DNA from: an uncultured Clostridia bacterium
GTDB lineage: Bacteria; Bacillota; Clostridia; Christensenellales; Borkfalkiaceae
Assembly: GCA_947627125.1 (NCBI GenBank)
Contig: CANQUY010000046.1
Span: 1-12,209 of the forward strand
Direction of reading: 5' to 3'
DNA length: 12,209 nucleotides
Positions within the stretch are counted from its first letter, which is position 1. Every line of letters begins with the position of its first letter. The translations under genes and the position numbers were made by a program. The notes under the pieces were generated by a model. That model was not told the origin of the DNA. It ran no database searches and was given only the letters and a program-made list of their open reading frames with translations. Shown here piece by piece: positions 6,295 through 12,209 of the stretch.

Positions 6295-7139
6295 AGACGC
6301 TGATCGAGGGGAGAAACATCTCCCTCGCCGTCATCGACAGCACGGAGGCCGTACAGGAGGCCATGCGCCGCCATCACTTTACGGCCGTTGCGGCGGCGGC
6401 GTTCGGGCGGACCATGACGGCTTCCGCCTATCTCTGCAGTTGGCTGAAGGGGGAAAACAGCTCCCTCTCGGTCACGGTGAACGGCGGCGGCCCCGGCGGA
6501 AAGGTATGCGTTGCGGGGGACAGCAGCCTTCGCATGCGCGGATTTGCGGAACACCCCGATGTGGACCTTCCGCCCCGCGCGGACGGCAAGCTCGACGTGG
6601 GCGGGTTCGTCGGAAGGGACGGAACGATGACCGTGGTTTCGGACGACGGCACGGGCCTGCCCTTCACGGGGACGAGCAACCTCATCTCGGGGGAGATCGC
6701 GGAGGACTTTTCCGCCTACTTTCTGACGAGCGAACAGCGGCCCACGGCGGTCGCCCTCGGCGTCAAGGTCAAGGACGGCAAGATCCTCGGCGCGGGCGGC
6801 GTCTTTCTGCAGCCCCTTCCCGGGGCGGGCGAAGAGGCCGTTTCCTTCTGCGAACGGGAGATCGGAAGATTCAGCCATCTCTCCTCTCTCATTGAGGAGA
6901 GGGGCGCGGAGGGGACGCTGCGCATGCTGACGGAGGAGCCGTATGATGAAAGACGGCTGTTCTTCCGCTGTCACTGCTCCAAAAAGAGGGCGGAGGGGGC
7001 TCTCTTGTCCCTCGGAAGGAAGGACGCCGAGGCCCTGCTCGAGGAACAGGGGCAGATCTCAGTCCACTGCCACTACTGCAATACAGACTATATTTTTACC
7101 AAAGAGGATATCAAACGTCTTTTCGGGGAGGAAGCATGA
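6273..7139 (+). CDS. hslO: Redox-regulated molecular chaperone Hsp33
   Basis: A 288-residue cytosolic holdase that is inactive when reduced and zinc-bound. On oxidative unfolding it becomes active and protects other proteins. The zinc-binding redox switch is intact: Cys233 and Cys235 in FRCHCSKKR, Cys266 and Cys269 in VHCHYCNTDYIF, at positions almost identical to the E. coli cysteines (232, 234, 265, 268). The N-terminal core shows the usual GGGPGG loop and the Gly-rich stretch near residues 70-140. The start codon lies 22 bp inside the methyltransferase gene with only a weak ribosome binding site, suggesting translational coupling. It overlaps the next gene by four bases (7136-7139). Confidence 0.96.
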   Translation: MRKSIILKTLIEGRNISLAVIDSTEAVQEAMRRHHFTAVAAAAFGRTMTASAYLCSWLKGENSSLSVTVNGGGPGGKVCVAGDSSLRMRGFAEHPDVDLPPRADGKLDVGGFVGRDGTMTVVSDDGTGLPFTGTSNLISGEIAEDFSAYFLTSEQRPTAVALGVKVKDGKILGAGGVFLQPLPGAGEEAVSFCEREIGRFSHLSSLIEERGAEGTLRMLTEEPYDERRLFFRCHCSKKRAEGALLSLGRKDAEALLEEQGQISVHCHYCNTDYIFTKEDIKRLFGEEA

Positions 7140-8791
7140 AGGAAGGCGTACAGACTTGGAATCTCAGCGAGGAGTTCCTGCTCGAGAGCGCGGAAAAGCG
7201 CGTGGACAGCGGGGACTATCTCGGTGCGCTCAAAATGCTCAACAAGCGGGCGGAGCTCTACCCGCCGAGCGCGGACGCATGGGCTCTCTATGCCGATATC
7301 TATGAGGAACTCGAGCTCTGGCAGCTCGCCGCGGACGCTTGGTTCCGCTTTCTCGACGTCTGCAACGAGGCGGATTTCCCCGAAGGGTACGAGGGCCTTG
7401 CCGTCGCCTTCATGAACATGGGGAACGACCTGCAGTCGGCGTTCTACTACAGCCGCGCCTATCCCGGGGACCCCGACGAGGAGATGGACGATCTCGTGGA
7501 GTTCCTCGACAACTATGAACCGACAGAACAGCCCCCCGAGCTCCGTATCGTGGGGGACGCCGACCCAGAGGCGTTGAAGGAGGGGGTGGATATCATGCGC
7601 GAGGGGCGGCTGAAGGAGGCGAGAGAGCGTTTCCTTCTCGTCGATGAGGACAGCCCCGACTATCCCGCGGCGGCGGGCCTTGCCGCCATGTGTCTGCTCA
7701 TGATGGGGGAGGAAGAGGCGGCGGAAAAGGAGTGTGAAGCGCTCCTGCCGAAATACCCCGACAGCATTCAGGCGCTCACGACCTATGTGGCCGTTCTCGA
7801 TGCACGCGGGGACAGGAAGCGGGCGAAGGAGGCCGCGGCCCACCTTGCGGACATTCCCACCGACGCCACGGACGACCTCTACCGCATCGCTACAGCTCTC
7901 TGCGAAACGGGCCTCGACGCGGACGCGTTCAAGGTCCTCACCGAGCTCACAAAGCGGCTTCCCTATGACGACAACGTCCTGTTCCTTCACGCCGTTGCGG
8001 CCTATCATGTCGGCGAGGTGGATGCGGCGATCTCCTCTCTCGAAATGTTCATGACGCTCTATCCGCGCAGGGTCATTGCAGAGTACTATCTCGAACACCT
8101 CCGCCGTATCCGCGACGGGGAGGAGGAGAAGATCGAGATGAACTATTTCTATCGGCTTCCGCAGGCGGAATACAGGCGGGTGGGGAACTACCTCCTCGCC
8201 GTCCTGAAAGCGGATGAAAATGCGATCGGCATGCTTGCGGAGCTCCCCGAACTCGATTACTGCCTCCGCGCCGCCTTTGATGAGCTCGAGGGGCGGGATG
8301 AAAATTTACAGATGATCGCAGTCAAGGTCGCCGCCCGCGCCCACAGCGACGATTTCTTGCGGGAACAGCTCCTCGACTACACGGGCAACGACCTCGTGAA
8401 GTTCTCCATTCTGCATGAGATCACCATCCGCAATGAGGGAAATTCCTTCGGCACGGTCTTTCTCAACCTGTACAGGGAATTTTTCACGCATACCATCAAT
8501 ATCGGCGCGAAGAGGGCGGAAGAATTTCTCGACGCCTTTGCCGACGTCTATTCCAAATACGGCCTCCTCGGGGAGGACAGCGAGGGCAAGCTCTGCGGGG
8601 CGGCGGAGGACATTTACGCCGCGCTTGAGGGGGCGTCCGCTTGGCACTACATGAAGGAGCGGGCCGCGCTCGCTTCCGCCATCTACCGCGAGGCAAGGCT
8701 CCCCGGCGGCGTGCAGACGTTGAAGGAAGTCTGTGAGATGTTCGACGCAAACCGCTATGTGACGGAAGAGATCTTAGACTATCTGATGTGA
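7136..8791 (+). CDS. Tetratricopeptide-repeat protein
   Basis: A 551-residue acidic, soluble protein without a signal peptide or membrane span. TPR-like helix pairs are visible in the first half: residues about 17-50 (VDSGDYLGALKMLNKRAELY), 51-115, about 147-220 (MREGRLKEARERFLLVDEDS and MGEEEAAEKECEALLPKYP), and about 260-305 (GEVDAAISSLEMFMTLYP). The second half is alpha-helical but not clearly repeated. TPR arrays bind partner proteins; no partner is known here. GGGGAGGAAGC gives a strong ribosome binding site, and its ATG overlaps the hslO stop. The position directly after a chaperone allows the guess that it works with Hsp33, but that is inference. It is followed 7 bp later by another helical-repeat gene. 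Confidence 0.85.
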   Translation: MKEGVQTWNLSEEFLLESAEKRVDSGDYLGALKMLNKRAELYPPSADAWALYADIYEELELWQLAADAWFRFLDVCNEADFPEGYEGLAVAFMNMGNDLQSAFYYSRAYPGDPDEEMDDLVEFLDNYEPTEQPPELRIVGDADPEALKEGVDIMREGRLKEARERFLLVDEDSPDYPAAAGLAAMCLLMMGEEEAAEKECEALLPKYPDSIQALTTYVAVLDARGDRKRAKEAAAHLADIPTDATDDLYRIATALCETGLDADAFKVLTELTKRLPYDDNVLFLHAVAAYHVGEVDAAISSLEMFMTLYPRRVIAEYYLEHLRRIRDGEEEKIEMNYFYRLPQAEYRRVGNYLLAVLKADENAIGMLAELPELDYCLRAAFDELEGRDENLQMIAVKVAARAHSDDFLREQLLDYTGNDLVKFSILHEITIRNEGNSFGTVFLNLYREFFTHTINIGAKRAEEFLDAFADVYSKYGLLGEDSEGKLCGAAEDIYAALEGASAWHYMKERAALASAIYREARLPGGVQTLKEVCEMFDANRYVTEEILDYLM

Positions 8792-8798
8792 GGAAAAC

Positions 8799-9593
8799 AT
8801 GCAAAAGCTGATCGATTTTGATGCCATATTCGACGAAAAGCTCTCGGAATACATGCAGCAGAATGCGGGAAAATACTCCGAAAAGCAGTGGGAAAATCTC
8901 ATTCCCAAGCTCTATCGGCAGTTCGGCGACATTACGATCCCCTCGGTGGGGAACACCCCCAAGGGCTACTATGCCGCCATGACGGACGAGGAGCTGGCCG
9001 ATTCCCTCCGCCGCCATGTGGAGGAGGGAGTGCCCGTTTCCGATTTTCTCTGCCGCGAGCTCGAAACGCGGGACTGCCCCGATGCCCTCATTGAACTTCT
9101 CGGAGGGGAGGATGAGGAACTTCTGCTCTTTGCCGTCAACCTTGCGGGGGCAAACACGAGGGCCTTTCCCGCCTATTTCAAAATTTTGCAGACGAGCGGG
9201 GACGGGGAGCTCAAGGACGCCGTCACCGAACAGCTCAAGGCGGGGGCCGACGCCGCCAAGGACCGTGCGCTCCGCCTGTATCAGGAGGGGACGGAGCAGG
9301 ATCTGATGCTCGAGATCCTCTCCCGCTGCAAAGAGCGGGACGACAGGGTGTACGAGCTCCTTCTCAACGCCTTTCAAACGAGCGGCGAGATCCCCATGCA
9401 CGCGAGCTATCTTGCGGCCTACGGGGACGTGCGTGCGCTGCCCGTTCTCCTGGAAGTCATTGACCGCGACGATATCAACTATCTCGAATTTCAGGAGCTC
9501 AAGTTCGCCATCGAGGCGCTCGGCGGCGAATACACGAGGGAGCGGGATTTCACCTCCGACCCCTACTACCGCGAGATCCACGGCATGGAGTGA
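8799..9593 (+). CDS. Alpha-helical protein, possibly HEAT-like; function unknown
   Basis: A 264-residue acidic, soluble protein and last gene of the operon. TGAGGAA precedes the ATG and the gap to the TPR gene is 7 bp. From about residue 65 it reads as successive helix pairs with conserved-looking Asp/Leu/Ala spacing, for example DCPDALIELLGGEDEELLLF, DLMLEILSRCKERDDRVYEL and the final AAYGDVRALPVLLEVIDRDD followed by ELKFAIEALGG; the last resembles a HEAT repeat. I do not recognise the family and see no catalytic motif. Together with the TPR protein it would give the operon two helical-repeat scaffold proteins. Structured repeat A copy 2 begins within a few bases of the stop and may influence transcript end formation. 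Confidence 0.8.
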   Translation: MQKLIDFDAIFDEKLSEYMQQNAGKYSEKQWENLIPKLYRQFGDITIPSVGNTPKGYYAAMTDEELADSLRRHVEEGVPVSDFLCRELETRDCPDALIELLGGEDEELLLFAVNLAGANTRAFPAYFKILQTSGDGELKDAVTEQLKAGADAAKDRALRLYQEGTEQDLMLEILSRCKERDDRVYELLLNAFQTSGEIPMHASYLAAYGDVRALPVLLEVIDRDDINYLEFQELKFAIEALGGEYTRERDFTSDPYYREIHGME

Positions 9594-9596
9594 CCT

Positions 9597-9698
9597 CCTC
9601 GGCTCCCCTCATAGGGGAGCTGTCACACAGTGACTGAGGGGTTTTTGAACCCTATCCCCCCTTCGGGGTACTTCCCCTAAGAGGGGAAGCAAGGGTCC
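9597..9698 (-). repeat. Structured repeat A, copy 2 (inverted)
   Basis: The reverse complement aligns with copy 1 along nearly the whole length. Hairpins in that orientation: CTTCCCCT/AGGGGAAG with loop CTT; CCCC/GGGG with loop GAA; GGGTT/AACCC; GTCAC/GTGAC with loop TGT; and GCTCCCCT/AGGGGAGC. Hairpins II and IV have different stem sequences from copy 1 but still pair, and the outer stem changes to GACC/GGTC. It follows the five-gene operon directly. No T-run accompanies the hairpins, so it is not a standard terminator, although the stems could slow polymerase or protect the mRNA 3' end. Confidence 0.85.
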
Positions 9699-9723
9699 CC
9701 GCGCCCTCGCTCATCCTGCCCCG

Positions 9724-9769
9724 CGCGCTCATCCTGAGCGCAGCGAAGGATCCCATAAAACGCACGGGA
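9724..9769 (+). repeat. Repeat C, copy C2 (short form)
   Basis: GCGCTCA and TGAGCGC pair around TCC, followed by the shared block GAAGGATCCCATAAAACGCA and CGG. A preceding stretch, from CTCATCCTGCCCC at about 9710, also recurs before copy C3, so the true unit is longer at its left end. It abuts repeat B copy 3. Confidence 0.75.
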
Positions 9770-9779
9770 GCTCATAGCG

Positions 9780-9912
9780 GCGTCATGCTGAGAAGGGGAG
9801 TACAACGCAGTTTGCGGAAGCTGTACTCATTTCGCCGCATAGAAACCGCCCCGCGAGATTCTTCGGGTCAGTTCCCGTCCTCTCGTCCTTCTCTCGTTTC
9901 TCAGAATGACGC
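9780..9912 (-). repeat. Repeat B, copy B3 (inverted, 133 bp)
   Basis: Bounded by GCGTCATGCTGAGAA (9780-9794) and TTCTCAGAATGACGC (9898-9912), which are inverted repeats of each other with one mismatch. The internal block 9851-9888 is identical in reverse complement to 11807-11844 and 12051-12088. The rest has diverged, with a strong GAGTACA/TGTACTC stem in this copy. The element ends about 60 bp before the sigma-E-like promoter of spoIVA. No gene is seen between 9594 and 10031; repeats fill most of that stretch. Confidence 0.85.
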
Positions 9913-9975
9913 GGCGGCACGGACTCCGTTCGTGTTTCCGTCACGCACTCTCTACCACTTTTTTCCATTTTCCAT

Positions 9976-10004
9976 TCATAATCGCGCACCTTTCGCCATA
10001 TCAT
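9976..10004 (+). promoter_or_regulatory. Sigma-E-like promoter of spoIVA
   Basis: TCATAAT (9976-9982), a 14-bp spacer, then CATATCAT (9997-10004). This fits the mother-cell sigma-E pattern (about KMATATT, 14 bp, CATACAMT) with one mismatch in the -35 and two in the -10. spoIVA of Bacillus is known to be sigma-E dependent, so the location is as expected. I see no good sigma-A promoter in this gap. Confidence 0.6.
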
Positions 10005-10031
10005 ATCCTTGAACGGCGGAGGTGCTTTTTT

Positions 10032-11498
10032 ATGGAAACATTCAACGTATACGAGGACATTGCGACCCGCACGGGCGGAGAAATTTTCGTCGGCGTAGTG
10101 GGACCCGTTAGAACGGGCAAATCGACCTTCATCAAAAAATTTATGGAAGCTCTGGTTCTTCCGAATGTCCCCGCGGCCAAAAAGAGCCGCTACACGGACG
10201 AACTTCCGCAGTCGGCGGCGGGCAAGACGGTCATGACCACCGAGCCCAAGTTCGTGCCCGAAGAGGGGGCCGATATCAAAGTCAAGGATGCGGCCGCAAA
10301 GATCCGCCTCATCGACTGCGTCGGCTATCCCGTGGAGGGCGCAAGCGGCTTTGAGGAGGAGGGAACGCCCCGCCTCGTCAAGACCCCTTGGAACGACGAA
10401 CCCGTCCCCTTTGAACAGGCCGCGCAGGAGGGAACGGAGCGGGTCATCAGAGAGCACTCCACCATCGGCATTCTCGTCACGACGGACGGCTCCGTCACGG
10501 GCATTCCCCGCGCAGGCTATGAGGCGGCGGAGGAACGGGCGGCGGAGGAGCTCAAAAAGATCGGAAAACCCTACGTCATCCTGTTGAACTGCCTCGACCC
10601 TGCCTCACAGGGGACTTTGAGGGCCTCCCTCGAGGAGAAATATCATGCGCCCGTGCTCGCCGTCAACGCCGAAACGATGACGAAGGAGGATATCTTGGGC
10701 GTCTTGGAGCGCATTCTCTATGAATTTCCCGTGCTCTCCATCGACATCGACATTCCCGATTGGATGCGCGTGCTCGACCCCGATGCGCCCGTCCTCAGCG
10801 AAGTGCTTGCGGGCATCCGCGCCGTAGCGCCCAAGATCGGCAAGATGAGCGACTGCGCCCTTCTCGATACGCTGTACGCGGAGAGCGATCGGCTCCTCCC
10901 GCCCGTATCGCTCGAGATCGACGCCTCCACGGGCACGGCGCACTGCAGGGTGGAAGCCAAGGAGGGGGCGTTCTATGAGGTCCTCTCAGACCGTTGCGGC
11001 GAGGAGATCAAGGACGATTTCACGCTGATGAGCTTTTGCAGCCGTCTTGCGGAGGCCAAAAAGCTGTATGAACGCGTCGGGCAGGCCTTTGAGGACGCCA
11101 AGGAATTCGGCTATGGCATCGTTCCGCCCCTCGATGAGGAGATGAACCTTTCGGAGCCGACGGTTGTCAAGAAGAGCGGCAGAGTGGGGGTGGATCTCAG
11201 AGCCGACGCGCCGAGCTACCATATCATCCGCGTCGATATCAAGGGCGAAGTACGGCCCGCGCTCGGCAACGAGGAGCAGAGCGAGGCATTTGCAAGACAG
11301 CTTCAGGAGGGCATGGAAACAGAGCCCGCGAGCGCATGGAATACCAATATGTTCGGCAAGACGCTCAAGGAAATGCTCGGCGAGGAGCTCCTGCAGAAGA
11401 ACCGCGCCATGGGGGAAACCGTGCGCAAGAAGATGCGAAAGACCGTTACCCGTATCGTCAACGAGGGCAAAGGCGGCGTGATCTGCATTTTGCTGTGA
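10032..11498 (+). CDS. spoIVA: Stage IV sporulation protein A, spore coat morphogenetic ATPase
   Basis: A 488-residue protein, close to the 492 of B. subtilis. SpoIVA polymerises on the forespore surface in the mother cell, using ATP hydrolysis, and forms the basement layer for coat and cortex assembly. Walker A is GPVRTGKST (residues 24-32, Lys30). TTEPKFVP (69-76) covers the threonine region known to affect hydrolysis, and RLIDCVGYP (92-100) is the Walker B/G3-like strand with Asp95. The C-terminus NEGKGGVICILL is the family's conserved end, involved in membrane anchoring by SpoVM in B. subtilis. The start at 10032 has GGCGGAGG upstream; the frame is open back to 9906, but that ATG lies before the promoter and inside repeat B. 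It appears to be a single-gene unit ending at the terminator 11610-11648. Confidence 0.97.
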   Translation: METFNVYEDIATRTGGEIFVGVVGPVRTGKSTFIKKFMEALVLPNVPAAKKSRYTDELPQSAAGKTVMTTEPKFVPEEGADIKVKDAAAKIRLIDCVGYPVEGASGFEEEGTPRLVKTPWNDEPVPFEQAAQEGTERVIREHSTIGILVTTDGSVTGIPRAGYEAAEERAAEELKKIGKPYVILLNCLDPASQGTLRASLEEKYHAPVLAVNAETMTKEDILGVLERILYEFPVLSIDIDIPDWMRVLDPDAPVLSEVLAGIRAVAPKIGKMSDCALLDTLYAESDRLLPPVSLEIDASTGTAHCRVEAKEGAFYEVLSDRCGEEIKDDFTLMSFCSRLAEAKKLYERVGQAFEDAKEFGYGIVPPLDEEMNLSEPTVVKKSGRVGVDLRADAPSYHIIRVDIKGEVRPALGNEEQSEAFARQLQEGMETEPASAWNTNMFGKTLKEMLGEELLQKNRAMGETVRKKMRKTVTRIVNEGKGGVICILL

Positions 11499-11609
11499 TA
11501 AAGACGGGGAAATTTTTGTCGGCGGCGGCCTCGGCCGAACCCCATTCAGAGCCGCTGTGCCCAAAGCAGATGATACAGCCATTGCATTGAATTTCGTCAC
11601 ATAAGTATC
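11499..11609 (+). other. spoIVA 3' untranslated stretch with an unexplained open frame
   Basis: The 111 bp between the spoIVA stop and its terminator contain no gene with a start codon and ribosome binding site. One frame is open from 11482 to a TAA at 11602-11604 and reads GEIFVGGGLGRTPFRAAVPK followed by ADDTAIALNFVT. It lacks any ATG. Nucleotides 11503-11524 match the beginning of spoIVA (10074-10095) at 19 of 22 positions, in the corresponding reading frame. This could be a gene remnant or a coincidence. Confidence 0.3.
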
Positions 11610-11648
11610 AAAAAATCCTTCCGCAATTTTATCGCGGAAGGATTTTTT
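11610..11648 (+). terminator. Strong bidirectional terminator after spoIVA
   Basis: A perfect 15-bp inverted repeat: AAAAAATCCTTCCGC (11610-11624), a 9-nt loop, and GCGGAAGGATTTTTT (11634-11648). With A-run and T-run on either side it can act in both directions. It closes the spoIVA unit. Confidence 0.93.
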
Positions 11649-11727
11649 CTGCCCCTCCGCGCCGCGTCATTCCGCCCCGCGTTCCCGCCCGTGCCCCGTG
11701 TTCCCCTTGCGCTCATCCCGCCCCTTG

Positions 11728-11770
11728 CGCTCATCTTGAGCGCAGCGAAGGATCCCATAAAACGCACGGA
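11728..11770 (+). repeat. Repeat C, copy C3 (short form)
   Basis: GCGCTCA and TGAGCGC around TCT, then the shared block through ATAAAACGCACGG. It matches C2 closely, including the preceding stretch from CTCATCCCGCCCC at about 11712. From 11649 to 11711 there is only GC-rich sequence with short echoes of repeat ends and no gene. Confidence 0.75.
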
Positions 11771-11783
11771 AGCAGGGGACGCC

Positions 11784-11925
11784 GCGTCATTCTGAGAAAG
11801 GGAGCAGGACGAGAGGACGGGAACTGACCCGAAGAATCTCGCGGCGGAGATCCATAAAGCATGCGGCGAGATGCTTCGGTACGACTTCCGTAAACTTTGT
11901 TCTGTTCCCGTTCTCAGCATGACGC
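11784..11925 (+). repeat. Repeat B, copy B1 (142 bp)
   Basis: Terminal inverted repeats GCGTCATTCTGAGAA (11784-11798) and TTCTCAGCATGACGC (11911-11925) agree at 14 of 15 positions. The internal block 11807-11844 is shared with B2 and B3. No transposase is encoded; the open frames across it are repeat translations. Confidence 0.88.
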
Positions 11926-11965
11926 CGCCACGAGTTCTCGTCACTCCACCCCGCCGTTCCAATCG

Positions 11966-12013
11966 CGTCACCCTGAGCGTAGTCGAAGGGGAAGGATCTT
12001 ATAAAACGCACGG
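11966..12013 (+). repeat. Repeat C, copy C4 (variant)
   Basis: CCTGAGCGTAGTCGAAGGGG followed by AAGGATCTTATAAAACGCACGG. The left part resembles the right end of C1 in reverse complement, and the right part matches C2/C3. It is about 7 bp longer than C3 at the corresponding place, and it separates B1 from B2. Confidence 0.7.
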
Positions 12014-12027
12014 GAGCAGGGGACGCC

Positions 12028-12169
12028 GCGTCATTCTGAGAATGTGAGCAGGACGAGAGGACGGGAACTGACCCGAAGAATCTCGCGGCGGAGAACCATA
12101 AAGCATGCGGCGAGATGCTTCGGTACGACTTCTGTAAACTTCGTTCTGTTCCCGTTCTCAGCATGACGC
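12028..12169 (+). repeat. Repeat B, copy B2 (142 bp, tandem with B1)
   Basis: Offset from B1 by exactly 244 bp across its length, with few substitutions and the same terminal inverted repeats. The flank up to 12204 also repeats the flank of B1 at the 244-bp offset, so B, its flank and a C module together form a tandem unit that probably continues past the window edge. Confidence 0.88.
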
Positions 12170-12209
12170 CGCCCCGAGTTCTCGTCACTCCACCCCGCCG
12201 TTCCCAATC

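Noticed and set aside
7088..8098. 336-codon minus-strand open frame opposite the TPR gene
   Set aside because: It is a shadow of the TPR reading frame, without its own start signals; the same applies to the 361-codon minus frame at 8496-9581.
9597..9698. Repeat A copy 2 as an ordinary rho-independent terminator or CRISPR-like array
   Set aside because: The hairpins lack a following T-run, the units inside are all different, and there are no regular spacers.
9906..10031. Extended N-terminus of spoIVA from ATG 9906
   Set aside because: That segment covers the end of repeat B3 and the sigma-E-like promoter; the SpoIVA family begins at the Met encoded at 10032, which has a strong ribosome binding site.
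11597..12188. Long minus-strand open frames of 124 and 133 codons with motifs such as SFPFDYAQGD
   Set aside because: They lie entirely in repeats B and C, have no ribosome binding site, and the same peptide strings arise from other repeat copies; they are repeat translations.

Overview
The window looks like chromosomal DNA of a GC-rich, spore-forming Clostridia-type Firmicute. The grounds are a full-length spoIVA (a sporulation gene confined to endospore formers) with a sigma-E-like promoter, good AGGAGG-type ribosome binding sites, and TTGACA/TATAAT-type promoters with 17-bp spacers. No species can be named from the sequence alone.

Layout. At the left edge a minus-strand gene of unknown function begins and runs off the window; it has a clear promoter. 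A minus-strand tRNA-Thr(GGT) follows, with its own promoter and terminator and an unusual C at T-loop position 55. Next is a minus-strand lysine/diaminopimelate operon, asd-dapA-dapB, which turns aspartyl phosphate into tetrahydrodipicolinate for peptidoglycan and lysine. Its intermediate is also the precursor of spore dipicolinic acid. Upstream of asd lie two small divergent regulator genes: an intact XRE-type gene (plus) and a minus-strand HTH-like gene that appears to have been split by a repeat insertion.

The centre (4232-9593) is a tightly packed five-gene plus-strand operon: a DUF624/YesL-like membrane protein with a long charged tail, a SAM methyltransferase, the redox chaperone Hsp33 (hslO), a TPR-repeat protein and an alpha-helical, possibly HEAT-like protein. 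Stops and starts overlap or nearly touch throughout, so translation is probably coupled. spoIVA follows as a separate unit and ends at a strong bidirectional terminator.

The intergenic DNA is the most unusual part. Three repeat families fill nearly every gap. Family A is a roughly 110-bp element that can fold into five hairpins around a closing stem; its two copies are in inverted orientation on either side of the five-gene operon and differ in ways that keep the hairpins. Family B is a 133-142-bp element with 15-bp terminal inverted repeats; it has three copies, two of them in a 244-bp tandem array at the right edge. Family C is a short palindromic module, usually placed next to B, and one copy interrupts the HTH-like gene. 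None encodes a transposase, so they look like MITE-type or REP-type non-autonomous elements.
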